Below, piece after piece: positions 10,801 to 21,470 of a stretch of 64,000 nucleotides of DNA. Position numbers and translations under genes: made by a program. The DNA comes from Bugula neritina (lineage: Eukaryota; Bryozoa; Gymnolaemata; Cheilostomatida; Bugulidae): NCBI GenBank assembly GCA_964035545.1, contig OZ037767.1, positions 10,826,581-10,890,580 on the forward strand. Direction: 5' to 3'. Below the pieces are notes generated by a model that worked only from the letters and a program-made list of their open reading frames with translations, ran no database searches and was not told the origin of the DNA. Position 1 is the first letter of the stretch. Every line of letters starts with the position of its first letter.

Positions 10801-12949
10801 AGTGAGTAGCACTTTTACTATTACTATAATGTGCTACATACTACTCTATATTACTGTAATATACTAAATAATACTCTATATTATTATATTACTGTAATAT
10901 ACTAAATACTACTCTATATTACTATATTACTGCAATATACTCCATACTACTCTATATTATCATATTGGTGTGATATGCTACACACTACTCCATATTACTA
11001 TATTACTATAATATACTAAATACTACTCTATATTACAATATTACTGCAATATACTAAATACTACTCTATATTACCATATTACTGTAATATACTACTCTAT
11101 ATTAATATATTACTGTAATATACTACTCTATATTACTATAATATACTTCTAGAACTCAGATGCGTAAAGTGGTGCTCACAGTGTTCCATGACAATAAGGC
11201 TGCCATGTCTTTCTACAAATCCAGACTCAAGTTAGTTATCATATTTTATACCGTGTGATATATTACATCATATATTATATGTTATATCATATCGTATCAT
11301 ATTATGTAGTTTATCATATATCTGCTCTGTATAATGTGAATAACAACCTACTGGTTCAGTGGAAGTTGTCTGCTTATATTTTAATCATTTTTCAAATTCC
11401 GTTTTCAAGGCTAATAATAATATTAGTCTGCTAGTCAGCTCTTTGTCTTCAGGATTTCAAAGCTTCCTCGCATCTTATTTTATTTCATTGACCTGAAATG
11501 TGTTTTGTGTTTGAGGTTCCATTGTCAGTTTTTATACATGACTAATGATTTAAAATTATTTCTTTAAAATTGGAATACTAAATTTTGGCAAAATGAATCA
11601 GAAATCGTCCTGTTTTTTAGATTAAAGTTGCGTTTATACCTCTACTGAAAAAAGTACCGAGTTTCAGTTAATTTCATTAGTCCGAGTACCCCTTTGTAGT
11701 CTTACTGAAACTCGTTGAAATCATATTGATGCGGAAGCTCACTTTCTAATAGTGAAATATGACTCGCTTAATCACTATTTGATGCTCTTTGAAAACGTAG
11801 TGAATTGGTACCCCCTAGACGCACTTTGCCGCACCTTACACTGTAACAGCATATGTCAGCCATTTTTGTTAACATCCGGGCTGAATCGTACCCCGGAACA
11901 CGTAGCGGCGTTGATCAAACACTGCTTGATTCAAAGTCACCGCAGACAAGAATTAGCTTAATTATGATTGGTCACAGCTCAACGTCATGCGTTATACTTT
12001 TTTTAGTGTGTGAACGCATGTTGACGAAACGTAGCAGCAGTGCCATTTTGATTTTGCTGCTGCGGCAAAGTGTGTCTAGGGGGTAAAGTTGACAGCATAA
12101 AAGCGATAATTGAGAAAGCGTAGCCAATATAATTATGAACATACTAGTGGCCAAAGTCATAATTAAGTGCCAATGTCTACAAGGAGTTATTATTCCTTAT
12201 GATTATTATTCTGAAATCGGCCGAGTAAGTAATCGCAGTACAAAAGTTTTGACGAGTGACTTTTACAATGCAATGCAACTCCGTAAAATTTCAACTCGGC
12301 CAAATTGAATATCTGTCTGAAAATCGTGAATGTCAGTTTTGGCTGTTGCCATAAATGGCTAAGTTAGAAAATATTTGCATAGTGACTCCTGATACACACA
12401 TCATAGTTCCTGTAAAATTATTAATATTACAATTATGATTATGCAATATTGAGTCACGCTCGCTCTTACACGGAACATGTGCATCTGATGGGTAAATTGT
12501 AACTCCTCCCAATTTTCAATGCAGTCTCAAAATTGTGAAGTTACCTTTCCTTTTTACTACAATTTGTAAGTATGATAGAAATTTCGCACATTTCCAACGA
12601 TGATTAGGTCGAGAAATTTAAAATGCTCCTGTGATTATGAACATTGCTATTGTTTTGGTTAGAGCCTTAGACATTTCTGCCCAACACTAAGTATGCTGTT
12701 ATATTGCTGATATACTAGTTTGATAATACTTTACATGTTGAGGCTGGGAACTCTAAATGCTTTCCAGTTTTATCCTACAGTTAGTTTATTACTTTGAAAT
12801 ATTACCAGCTATCTGGAATCTGGTACAAGAATTGTTGAACTTTGTCTTTCAGTTACGGGGTGGATGAGACCAGCCCGTCAGCAGTCGAGTCTGAATGGGA
12901 AGTAAACTACGAAATCCTCAGTAAAACAATCAAACTGCAGTCAAAATGA
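4795..12949 (+). CDS. NAA40: N-alpha-acetyltransferase 40 (NatD), eight coding exons
   Basis: NAA40 transfers acetyl from acetyl-CoA to the N-terminal serine of histones H4 and H2A (family knowledge). Coding exons: 4795-4800, 8931-8981, 9349-9455, 9624-9719, 9843-9989, 10718-10801, 11153-11230 and 12853-12949. All have GT-AG borders and compatible phases, giving 221 residues against about 237 in human. The basic N-terminal helix (residues 3-24, KGKNNEKHKLRR...) is followed by HKYERNGVNVTIEC, VAFCHFRFD, LYCYEIQLEEKVQRKGLGRF with the acetyl-CoA motif QRKGLG at 146-151, MRKVVLTVFHDNKAAMSFY and NYEILS near the end. These match NAA40 block by block. The vertebrate cysteine/histidine-rich tail is absent; the protein ends LQSK. 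Exon 1 codes only Met-Ala, so the start is inferred from its ATGGCT followed by GTAAGT; it is the least certain exon. The rest is very secure. Confidence 0.95.
5735..5935 (+). repeat. Tandem repeat in NAA40 intron 1
   Basis: Units of about 25 bases containing ATAATCAACATATAG and TTTACATTATAT repeat here. They degrade into ATAGCTTACATATAG-like units. The array is intronic, with no coding content. Confidence 0.7.
6147..6215 (-). other. Near-perfect hairpin in NAA40 intron 1
   Basis: Arms 6147-6174 and 6188-6215 are 28 bases each and complementary at 26 positions, around a 13-base loop. The two imperfect positions are A·C on the plus strand but U·G wobbles on a minus-strand transcript. A minus-strand RNA would therefore pair without interruption. 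It could be a small RNA precursor or a tiny palindromic transposon remnant. Confidence 0.6.
6790..7275 (+). repeat. ACTACAAGTACTAGGT tandem array, interrupted by a MITE
   Basis: Irregular units of about 20-22 bases built on ACTACAAGTACTAGGTACT run from about 6790 to 6980. They resume at 7202-7275 after an inserted element (6987-7201). Confidence 0.75.
6987..7201. mobile_element. Short inverted-repeat element (MITE) inside a tandem array
   Basis: The left end TACAATGTCCCTCTATATCT is answered on the right by AGATATGGAGGGAGCATTGTA, an imperfect inverted repeat of about 20 bases. The interior (about 170 bases) differs completely from the tandem repeat on both sides. No ORF is present. TA is a possible target duplication. 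Confidence 0.65.
7276..7728 (-). other. Antisense open frame of 150 codons in NAA40 intron 1, unassigned
   Basis: The frame encodes hydrophobic stretches (for example LQFGVLAMMCIQILHSVTL) and a short acidic patch NDPEDVDLL. I recognise no domain, and no splice or promoter context supports a gene. It most likely reflects repeat-derived sequence. Confidence 0.15.
8783..8877 (+). repeat. 35-bp tandem repeat, about 2.7 copies
   Basis: CTCAGTGTATACAGTATATA followed by ATGTAGGTTATAGT is repeated about 50 bases upstream of NAA40 exon 2. Confidence 0.8.
8931..8981 (+). CDS. NAA40: NAA40 exon 2
   Basis: The acceptor TTTTATTGCAG is at 8920-8930 and the donor GTATAC at 8982. Fifty-one bases in phase 0 encode 17 residues that are mostly Lys, Arg and Glu, the charged N-terminal helix of NAA40. 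Confidence 0.9.
9043..9348 (+). repeat. 34-bp minisatellite, nine exact-length units ending on the exon 3 splice acceptor
   Basis: Nine units of 34 bases (9 x 34 = 306) run from 9043 to 9348. Each starts TTGTCTTTCCAATGTATCTG (or TCGTC...) and ends TTGTGTTATTGTAG. Two units carry TAATTGTAG, and one has a T-to-C change in the tract. The TAG of the last unit is the AG acceptor of NAA40 exon 3. A degenerate tenth unit may lie at 9016-9042. Confidence 0.95.
9349..9455 (+). CDS. NAA40: NAA40 exon 3
   Basis: The acceptor TTATTGTAG ends at 9348; it is the last nine bases of a 34-bp minisatellite. The exon encodes EAKKIADEQSLVNAANSV through HKYERNG, matching human VDAANRLGDPL...KKYDRNG. The donor is GTTTGT at 9456. 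The exon begins in phase 0 and ends with two bases of a Gly codon. Confidence 0.95.
9624..9719 (+). CDS. NAA40: NAA40 exon 4
   Basis: The acceptor is TTACATTCCAG and the donor GTAAGT at 9720. It encodes VNVTIEC...WGFEITRRNMKDL. This corresponds to the NVSIEC...WAFDLTKTNMQTM segment of human NAA40. Confidence 0.93.
9843..9989 (+). CDS. NAA40: NAA40 exon 5
   Basis: The acceptor is CTTGATTTAG and the donor GTTAGT at 9990. It encodes GKEWKDKEKRAELLED, then YLVAKQQGEPVAFCHFRFD and DLAVLYC. This is the central GNAT beta-strand segment. Confidence 0.95.
10010..10717 (+). other. NAA40 intron 5: no gene, CTG-rich patch and short repeat
   Basis: The intron holds a CTGCTGCTGCCGCTGCTGCGG patch at about 10056-10078, a TGTG/TATA-rich stretch near 10520-10610, and two copies of a segment with GAGTATGTTACACCTG just before exon 6. 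Confidence 0.6.
10718..10801 (+). CDS. NAA40: NAA40 exon 6 with acetyl-CoA-binding motif
   Basis: The acceptor is TACCCTTCAG and the donor GTGAGT at 10802. It encodes YEIQLEEKVQRKGLGRFLMQ, continuing LMELMAFK. The QRKGLG stretch is the GNAT [QR]xxGx[GA] pyrophosphate loop. Confidence 0.95.
10805..11150 (+). repeat. ACTACTCTATATTACTAT tandem repeat filling NAA40 intron 6
   Basis: Units of about 38 bases with TACTACTCTATATTACTATA and TTACTGTAATATACTAAA fill most of the intron between exons 6 and 7. The array runs to within a few bases of the exon 7 acceptor. Confidence 0.85.
11153..11230 (+). CDS. NAA40: NAA40 exon 7
   Basis: The acceptor is ACTTCTAG and the donor GTTAGT at 11231. It encodes TQMRKVVLTVFHDNKAAMSF followed by YKSRL, equivalent to human [20 protein letters not shown]. 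Confidence 0.95.
11625..12330 (+). mobile_element. TA-flanked MITE (family B, copy 1), interrupted by another MITE
   Basis: The left end, after TA, is AAGTTGCGTTTATACCTCT. The sequence 11625-11810 plus 12084-12330 aligns with the reverse complement of the element at 53304-53646. Shared blocks include CGAGTACCCCTTT, CATATTGATGCGGAA, TTTCTAATAGTGAA, GTTGACAGYATAAAA and TCTACAAGGAGTTAT. The right terminal repeat is degraded near 12330. The element lies in NAA40 intron 7. Confidence 0.8.
11811..12083. mobile_element. MITE (family A, copy 1) nested in another MITE
   Basis: The termini CCCCCTAGACGCACTTTGCC and, inverted, GGCAAAGTGTGTCTAGGGGG are flanked by TA on both sides (11809-11810 and 12084-12085). 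The length is 273 bases. A related copy lies at 39250-39552. No transposase is present, so it is non-autonomous; the superfamily is uncertain. Confidence 0.9.
12853..12949 (+). CDS. NAA40: NAA40 exon 8 (terminal)
   Basis: The acceptor is TTGTCTTTCAG. The exon encodes YGVDETSPSAVESEWEVNYE, then ILSKTIKLQSK and a TGA stop at 12947-12949. A 3' UTR follows. Its possible AATAAA signals are at 13268-13273, 13780-13785 and 13811-13816; the first is the nearest. Confidence 0.93.
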
Positions 12950-12999
12950 TCTCTAGCTGTTAACATACTGTAATATCACAAGACTACGCTGTTGATTCG

Positions 13000-13290
13000 T
13001 TGAGACGTAAGGTACATTTGTATAGACCACAGTATGAGTACTGCTGCCTCTGCTGCCGCTATAGGATCATGTCTCTACTTGTAACTGTCTTATACGTTTT
13101 GGTACCAATCACTTTATATTTTGAAGATATCACTTTTTGGTTGTGTACGGTTGCACTTTTTCACTGTATATAAATGCATATATAATTTTTTACCGTTTTT
13201 ATGGGAATTATTTAGATATCAGGTGAACTACTTTGTTACCTGTCGTGTTTTCACTCTGATCACAATTAATAAATTTCAAAAAGACATCAA
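13000..13290 (+). other. NAA40: NAA40 3' UTR (putative)
   Basis: This AT-rich sequence follows the NAA40 stop and ends near an AATAAA at 13268-13273. Open frames here (for example 13121-13357) look like chance. Confidence 0.5.
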
Positions 13291-14460
13291 TGATGCACGA
13301 AACATTGATCTTTTTTCATTCATAGCTAACTTCTCAGGAAGGAATGAATCTGCATGAATGTTAACAGTTGGTGCACAATGCCGTCCTCTAGCTCCTAACA
13401 CATTATCTCTTAATTAGTTGGCGTTGTTATTATTATCCAAGATGAAGTGTTTGTAAAATATTGTTGTAATTGTAAGGAAGGAATACGGAATCTAATTCAC
13501 CATGCGTTGTATTGAAGTACTTGACTTTATCAATGCATCCACTTGATCTAAAGAGCCATATATTGATCTTTCAACTACCTGGTCATCTAACGCTGCTATT
13601 CCGTCTATTTCACAAATGTAGCAAATCAATACATTTTGGGTACGCACCTTGGTACAAGAAGGTTTTTGAAATTGAATTCAGTTTTGAAGATTTTTAAACT
13701 GATGGGGAATGAGAAAAAAACGAACTCAGATTTTACCTCATTTTTTATTGCTCAGTGAAAGTGTGTCGTATCCCTTCGCAATAAAGTGCTGTCAACCTAC
13801 TTGAAATATCAATAAATTTTAATTCATTTATTTTTTATGCCATTTTTTTTGATTCCGTGGAATCCAACCATTTTTTTTAATTTTATATCAAGTTAAATCG
13901 GTAATATAATCTAAATAACGCTAAGAGTTGGTTATGTATAGGATACATAGATTCTGTAGTCACTTTACGCTCCATATTCTTACAGAAGGATTAGCTATGA
14001 CTTCTGCCACTGCAGAGAAATTATGAGTAAATTGCACTAAACCTGGTGATAAAAATAGGATTGCAAGGAAATCAATTAAAGTCACTGAAACATACAATTT
14101 ATGGAGTAAATTTGGTTTTTACACATGGCAGCAGGCAGGACTGTTAACATCGGCCCAACTTGGCTAGTTTCACCGAGTACAGTAGCATGAGTTGCATTTA
14201 CAGCATAGCTTGTTGTTGATTATCGGTGCAGATTATCTACGCAACTTTGGCAGGCTGATCATAAATAATGTTTAATTTTGTTGAAATGTTCATAATTTAA
14301 ACTCAATCATCCCTAGAAAATTCTTGCAATCTGTATTCCTAATAAATCATCGGGGAATGCGTTTGTATGTTGTTAATAATGAGGCATGACTTGGTGTTAA
14401 AGCACTGTACCTGTTTGAACCATCTACTTGGAACCAACTGTGGAATTATTGCCAGCAACC
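13290..14460. other. Non-coding spacer
   Basis: I see no supported coding region. Two further AATAAA motifs lie near 13780 and 13811 and could serve as distal NAA40 poly(A) sites. Confidence 0.5.
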
Positions 14461-14724
14461 TTATGAGCAACTCAGAGTTGCATATGTAATGTGCAGAGGT
14501 TTGGGGCAAATATCTATAGCAGTGCAAGATTTCCAACCATCTCCATGCACCATGATGAAAGTTTCACGTTGTAGCTGTTGTAGACCTGCCCATTTCAATA
14601 GGGAAGCTGTCTTACCCCCAACCTGTCTAACAGCATGAAAATTGGTTTCTTCGGCAACTTTGTAAGTGCTGTAGAAGTCAAAGTCTGGTGCACAAACTTT
14701 GATATTTAATTTTTCTGGTAAGTA
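14461..14724 (-). other. Coding-like patch with splice acceptor, unassigned
   Basis: On the minus strand, a good acceptor (CATTTCCTTGCAG) opens an 88-codon frame. It starts YLPEKLNIKVCAPDFDFYST and includes VRQVGGKTASLLKWAG and MVHGDGWKSC before TAA at 14461-14463. Composition is more balanced than the neighbourhood, and there is no ATG at the start. It could be the last exon of an undetected minus-strand gene or a relic of a mobile-element protein. I do not recognise the family. Confidence 0.3.
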
Positions 14725-15193
14725 CTGCAAGGAAATGTAGCTGCAAATCTGTACAACCTGACGAGTTCTGTTTTGTGATAATATTCCATACCATTGCTAC
14801 CTTACCAATACAATATATATACTGTGTAGCCTACTTTATATTTATAGCATTTTATGTTTATGTAGCAAACATATCAGCCTTCAAAAACTCTTTATGCCTG
14901 TAAAACCTCAACAATAAGAGATTCGAAGAGGGTGGATGCTAGAACCAACCGACCTCTCTGAGGAACCGATTACGTGCAATAAGCTAATAGAGGGGAGCAC
15001 AGGGACAAGAGAAGTCTGGTAATAAAGCCTAAAATCTTCTCTTATTTTTACTTTGGGATGCAGAAACCGCCTTCCTGAATTGTGCTTAGAGTAATTAATA
15101 TATGCATATATGTATCAAATGAATATAAATGTGTGTGTAATATTTTAAGTAGCTTTAATTGAATGTAGTACCAGTTTGCCATGAATTACTGTG

Positions 15194-15196
<3 letters not shown>

Positions 15197-15246
<50 letters not shown>

Positions 15247-15290
15247 TATATATTAATGCATAATATGCATTAATATATAATATTTATTAA
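15197..15290. repeat. (TA)n tract followed by a 20-bp-arm palindrome
   Basis: The (TA)n run at about 15199-15240 abuts a perfect palindrome. Arms 15243-15262 and 15264-15283, centred on ATGCATAATATGCAT, have a one-base spacer and can form a cruciform. Confidence 0.8.
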
Positions 15291-18200
15291 TTTTCACTAT
15301 ATATAATATTTATTTAAATAAACTGGAAACATTTTGTTTTTACTGCTTTTTTATTCAAAGTAGTTTACTTTGATTAATAAAGTAATAAAAATGAAACGTT
15401 TGTCGTTTACCTATTTTTAATAATATTTATTATATGCAATATATAGTATATACTATAAGTAGTATATTCAGAAATGTAACATAATAATCAGCGTAAAGTT
15501 TCTCAAGTATGAATCAATAATTTTGAGCGCCTCAAATCAGAGCTCTAACTTAATTATTATTGAACTTTCAATGTTCTGGTTTTACTATTTGTTAACTTAA
15601 ACTTCTATTTCATAAATCAAACTCATGTTAGACATTCAGGTAGTTTGATTATATAATTAATAAGTAAGTCCTACATTTAGGTAGGGGAAGAAGTCATTAT
15701 ACATATGATCCTATAAAAGTTTATTTTTTTGTTTCCAGAGCATAATAAAATGGAGAATTTATATTTGCACAGAAAGACGAGTATAATCGATGGCTATGTG
15801 TGATTATCTGCCTTATTCTCTATTGTGCGCTATCAATTTACACTTATATGTATGCCCAATCTCAAGAGTCAAGCATTCACTGTGATTTAATGTCTGTCGG
15901 CGTATTTACTTTTGTCTGTGTTCGCAGAATCTCATGCTCATACACTCATCTCTACACACATGCGTGGAATAATCGCATCCGTTTATTTTATAGGCAGGTC
16001 TTTTGGTACACGCCCCACCCTCATCTTTTCTGTTTTCAACTAAACAGACAATTGTATCTATTTAGTGGTATGTTTACAGATTTCGAAAGAATGACTCATA
16101 ATCTAAAACTGAAATTTCACAATTGAAGGAAATGGTAAACTATTTATGTGTTGATATATTTACTCTAAATGAAATTTGTGGTTTAAATAGCTTATTATGA
16201 TATATAAAGTTTAAAATAAAATGCTTAAAAATTATTGTTTTGAGCACTTCATCAAAAGATTCCAGAAAATAATATTACTCTAGTTTCCTGATTATTTTTA
16301 TTTTTGTAATTATTTTCATCAACTTATCAACCAACTCAATTCGTTCAGTTCAAAATTGATCACTTCCATTCATCATATTAAGAAATTTGTAACTTAATAT
16401 TGCTCTTGCATTGTATGACTTTAACTCTCATTGTTTTCTTTTCTTATTGTGATTATATTTTTTCAGCTGCTCCGTTGCAAAAATATTTCAGCGATAAAAT
16501 TATAATTCTATCCTTCCAGACCTGCCAACTTCAATCTAACATATACCCAGTGTTGTGAGGAGGTGAGAATTTCAACAAATTAATATTTGCAGTTAGCTTT
16601 GCTAATATGAAAATTCTTGCATCAGAAAAGTTAAATGCATTTTGGGAACCTTTAAGCTCCTCAATTTTTTTACTGTTTAAAATCACAGGTCAATAATTTT
16701 AGTAAGCAATTACTTAAAAGGATGATCGTGCTTTAATTATTTTTTAACTTTCTATAAACATGAAAGAAAAAACTGAAAAATGTACAGTTGCCACTAAAAA
16801 TGATTTTTTTTCTTGATGTTTGAGTGTCGAAATCCGAAGCCTTTATCAAGCTTTCCTTTCAAGCTCTCTGTTGATTGGCTGACCAGTCTGTATGTAAACA
16901 CAGCATCCTATGCTAACATTATTCCAACTGCATGAGGTACCTGACTATATATTTATGTCGTAAGATAACAATAAATTTGCTGCTGTTATATTGCGAGTAG
17001 TTTGTCGTACGCTGTTGGTGGCTGTTGCTGTAAAGAGGCCAACACTCAAACACACTAGACAGAAGTGGCTGAACTCTTGTCTCTCAAGTATTTACTACTA
17101 ACTCTAGCAGTAAGTGACAAATTATATTACCATCACTAATAGGTGCTGCAGCCAGCGTTTAACTCTTAACAAATTGAATTTCACTGCCTTGTTGACTTTG
17201 CACTTTATAGTTATTGTACACTCTTGTTTGTCAATTACCTGTTTGCAAACCCTCATCATTTAAGATCAGTCAATTGTTGTTCACACCTTTACAATAAATG
17301 CTAATTAATAAAGTCACTAACTAACTTGAAAGTGTCGCGTGCCTGCTGGCCCCTGCCACCTACACTAGCTTATGTACTTTTTACTCCAAAAAAACTGCGT
17401 TTTGCGTGTGTTTAACCTTTTTACTGTAAACTATTGGAATGAAAATCCAGGCCAATTTCCTTAAAGTTTTTATATTTTTTGGCAAAAAATTCCTCCTTTG
17501 CATTTTGACTGGCCAAGGAAATAATGCAAGAGTTCAGTTGAATCTGTTGTTGTTTTTGTTCTATCCCTCCGTCACTCCTAGTCGTCACTTTGCCTGTCTT
17601 GCCATCAGTTTAAGGTTGTAAATTACCATATCAGATAATTTACTAATCAACCACTTTTCATCTTTTACCAATTTCACATTCTTATCTCTCGTATAGTCCA
17701 CAACCCGAGTCAATGTGGGATTGACTTTTCCTTAAGTCTTGCGTGCCGCATTCACGCTCACAAACCTCCAAATCTTTCGTTTTGTTCGTCATTTGTATGG
17801 CTTGGAATATTTTGTTGCCTGAGGGTTTAGCGTGTTAGACCAGATTGAGATACCCTCCCTCTGCCCGTCTACAACTCTGTCTGGTTAAGGAATCGTCTCT
17901 CCCACTCTATGAACCTTCTTTTAACCAATTTACAAATATTTCTGCCATCAAAACCAATATTTTATTTTTTAATTAAAATGTTTCAAAACTAAAATTAATT
18001 GAGTGCTATTTATATTTTGAGCTAAATGTTCGATAATTATATTTAATTTAAATGTAATTGTTCTGCTCACATGTAGCATGGATATCAGTCTATTGTATAA
18101 CGTTGGAAATCTTTCCCGATGTGGTTGTTAATCCAGCCTGCAATTGTGTTTATCTAATGATGCAAAAAAGTGAAAAACAATTATGGAGTTGGGAAATCAT

Positions 18201-19400
18201 TTTTATACACAATCATTGTTCTTATTGTTACGTGTACAATACACAATGTGAAAATACTATTTTTATATTATCACTCATTAGTGGATGGTATATCTTCCAA
18301 GATTTTTTATTGTAATTTCAAATATAAAATTTAAACAATATCTTAAGTTTTTCAACTTATTTTTGCTCCCGGAGGTTGATGTCAGCCTAAGTTTGTCTTC
18401 TTTTTCATTTAAATTGAATAACTATATAACCAACTATTTTCCATCATCACACAAACCACTCTCTTTTTGCTCAAGGTTATGAACTTTTGCGAAAAGCTAA
18501 GTTGGCAAGAGTTTTTGTATTTGGCAAAATTAGATAGTATAATATAACAATATGCTGGAGATGTCATATGTCATACGGTGAAAGTTACAGGGTTAAAGGT
18601 GAGTGGAGTGTGTTGTACTTGAACAGGCTCTACCACATTCACCACCTAAATTTTAAGTTTCATTTATTTTAATCTTATTCACTGACTATTTGGCTGCACT
18701 TAATTACCCTTGCCTGGCCTTGTTTGTAATACAATGACAGAGATAAGCTGTTGGCTTTCCATTGGTTAAGCCACACAACAGAGCGGTGACTTGACTACCA
18801 AAAGTAACCAATAATATTGTAGCCAGTTTAATAAAAAAATTAAGACACAAAGCTGGGCTAAGGTTTTTCTGGTTTTACCTTTCAATTCATATTTCATTGA
18901 ACTCTACATGATATTCAGTTACGCTAATTGAGCAAATCTCTGCTAAACTGGGAACTTCAGTCATATTCTATGACTTAATCTCACTAATGAAAATATACTA
19001 CAATAACAGCTATTTCAATGATGATTAGCTAGAGGCAGGTGTTTTATATGAAACATGAAAGGCATAGTGCATCATAGATAAAATGAAATATCAGAGTTCT
19101 TATCAATTTACATTATGTTAACTTATTGAATATTGCTGAGTAGCATTATCAACCAGCACCTTGAAAGAAGATTACCGACATTTTTGAGAACTAGAAAAAA
19201 CGCACGGAGATTTTAATGGTTGTTCGTCTCTTTCAGCCATGTTTCGCAAATGTGATGTAATGAGGTGGAGCTAGGTGCCATGCAGGCGTCTTCAAATGCA
19301 CTGGCATCTGATATAAACATAGCATTCTAAGTAAATCTTTCTTACTGCCTCTTAAGCCTATAGGAATATATGCTAAAAGTATTGTAATAAAAGAACTCTG
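15291..19400. other. Non-coding region upstream of the homeobox gene
   Basis: No convincing coding exon is found. Possible splice donors with AT-rich leaders occur at 16562 (GAGGAG then GTGAGA), 17111 (AGCA then GTAAGT) and 18599 (TTAAAG then GTGAGT). A TATA-like element, CTATATATTTA, lies near 16945. Any of these could mark untranslated first exons of the Nkx2.2-type gene, but the sequence alone does not decide. Confidence 0.3.
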
Positions 19401-19444
19401 TTTTTTGTCAACAGATTTTCATGTTTGAAAACGCAGCCTTGCTG

Positions 19445-19632
19445 AATTGTGTAGGCATAACCTTAAAAGATCAAACATCAAGTGTTGTGTTTACTTTGGC
19501 AAACGCAAGCTTTCCTGTGATCAGGGGTGCATCTGTAGCCACTCAGTATACTGTGATTGTGCACCGTTGGCACCAGCAAATATTCTTAGAAATATTCAAA
19601 CAGCAGCTAAGTTTATGATTATTTGGCTGTGA
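19445..19632 (+). pseudogene. Cysteine-rich relic, possible CXC-type motif from a mobile element
   Basis: The plus frame encodes KCCVYFGKRKLSCDQGCICS followed by HSVYCDCAPLAPA. The C-x-C-rich spacing is reminiscent of CXC motifs found in some transposon proteins and tesmin-like factors. It is short, has no ATG of its own in context and is bounded by stops. A second frame of similar length overlaps it. The family assignment is tentative. Confidence 0.2.
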
Positions 19633-20884
19633 ACATTTTTTTAACTGAGTTTTATCATGAAATCATAATCAAGTTTAACACGTAGAGAGATCTTCTGTGT
19701 TTTCGGCTGTAAAATTCAAGTCCTAATGGTTTGAAACTTCTGGCCGATGAAACAATATGACAGTTGATGTTACTAAATTTATACTTTTGCTAATTGAAAA
19801 TTGCTTACTATTATTTTCTGTGCATTTCGTTGAACTTGGGGAGGGAGGAGGCTTAGATTACCTGAAAGCACTTCTATTTATTTTTATATTATCTCTTCAA
19901 GCAAGCAAAGCTACAGTTGAATTTTAAGCCAGTCAACGTGCAAACATTAGATGTGTTCTGGTGGTATATTGTGATACTGTAATAAATGTAATAAATGGCT
20001 ATTGCTACTCGCAGTACAATATTGTATCTTTTCAATTGTGATGTGTATTATTATTATCTATCATCTTCTCATTTAATAATTGTAGATAATTTAATACAAC
20101 TTCCATTATACTGTTTTATGCATATTTCATTATACACTATATTATAAACAACATTCTTCATATGTTTTCTGATTTGTATAACAATTCCCTTATTTTGTTT
20201 TATATTTTAAATAATAATTTATAAAGAGATAGTATTGTTCAATATAATTGGTATAATAGCTACTATACTATGATGTTGCCAAACTTCTGCAATAATTTAA
20301 TCTTTGAAAATATTTTTGTGGAAAATAGAATTTCGTAAGCATGAGTGATTTCTAACAATATTCCATTACTAGAAGTTAAAACATTTCATAAATCAAATCT
20401 GGCAACGAGTTGGGTGGCACAGGTATGATCTCGCTGCCAGTCAGCTATGTTTGATAATGAGGAATTTATTCTTTGATCTACACCCTGCACTCAATGACTG
20501 CTCATAACATTGTAATTTGCCAGAAGAAAACTAAGTCGAGAATTGATAACATTTATAGTATCTAGTTTCAATGTTTGCTATTTGCTATGTGTATGCTGGA
20601 GTATTAGCATGGGATGCCAGTGCCTACAGCCGAGTACAGTCAACGCATAGTTTTATAAACTCTATATATAAAGTATGGAACATTTAATTTTATCCTTTTA
20701 TGTATTCTAGATTTTAGAGTCAGAAGCTCAACTTGGTGGTTCATATCTCTTAGTCTGAGAGGAGGGGGTGCTTGTTATTCCCCTATATTTTGTGAACTCA
20801 CGCCTTATTTTTACAGTCACCATCCATATGAGAACCCCAGATAGATTTTAAGCCAGGAATTTGGTTCTAGTGTAGCAAAGGAGC

Positions 20885-21000
20885 GATTGTGCCTAAGTGC
20901 TCTTATTGACACCACCAATGTCTATATTGGGATTCGAACCCACCACCTTGTGCCTACTGTGCCTATGGTCTAACCACTAGACCTAGGCTGTTCACACACC
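20885..21000 (-). mobile_element. tRNA-derived SINE head (minus strand)
   Basis: On the minus strand there is an A-box-like AGGTCTAGTGGTTAGACC and, about 30 bases later, a B box GGTGGGTTCGAATCCC. These are the internal Pol III promoter of a tRNA-derived SINE. No mature tRNA cloverleaf with paired acceptor ends is seen, so I do not call a tRNA gene. Confidence 0.7.
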
Positions 21001-21275
21001 CACCCCTACCCCAATGATGATTATTTGTATTATTTAATAATTCTAGCTGATCCAGAACTGCATGTCTACTTGTATTGATAGGTGAATAGCCTGAGAAAGT
21101 CAAACCGGCAGTTACTTAGTCCGAGGTACCTGTGAGTTACATGTGGCTGTGGTGGACATGGTAACTAAGGCTAACTCTGTTCTAGAACCTTCCACAGCTT
21201 GTCTGCCAACTGAAATACATTCCCAGACAGTATGTACACGTAGAGCATTACTTGCATGTGCTGTTATTACTTACC

Positions 21276-21470
21276 CTGTATACTCTACACTTACTCTGCA
21301 TACTCTATACTTACCATGTATACTCTGTATGCTCTATACTTACCCTGTACACTCTATACTTACTCTGTATACTATGCACTTACTCTGTATACTCTGTATA
21401 CTCTATACTGTATACTATGTACTTACCCCGTATAATCTATACTTACTCTGTATATTCTATATTTGCTTAC
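21276..21470 (+). repeat. TACTCTGTATACTCTATACT tandem repeat
   Basis: Irregular units of 16-24 bases made of TACTCTGTATAC and CTCTATACTTACC occur here. Overlapping open frames in all phases of this array are artefacts of its repeat structure. Confidence 0.8.

Noticed and set aside
11752-12160. Several overlapping 60-77 codon ORFs in NAA40 intron 7
   Set aside because: They fall inside the nested MITEs and follow the arms, not a protein family.
20885-21000. Functional tRNA gene
   Set aside because: A and B boxes are present, but paired acceptor and anticodon stems are not convincing; a SINE head explains it better.
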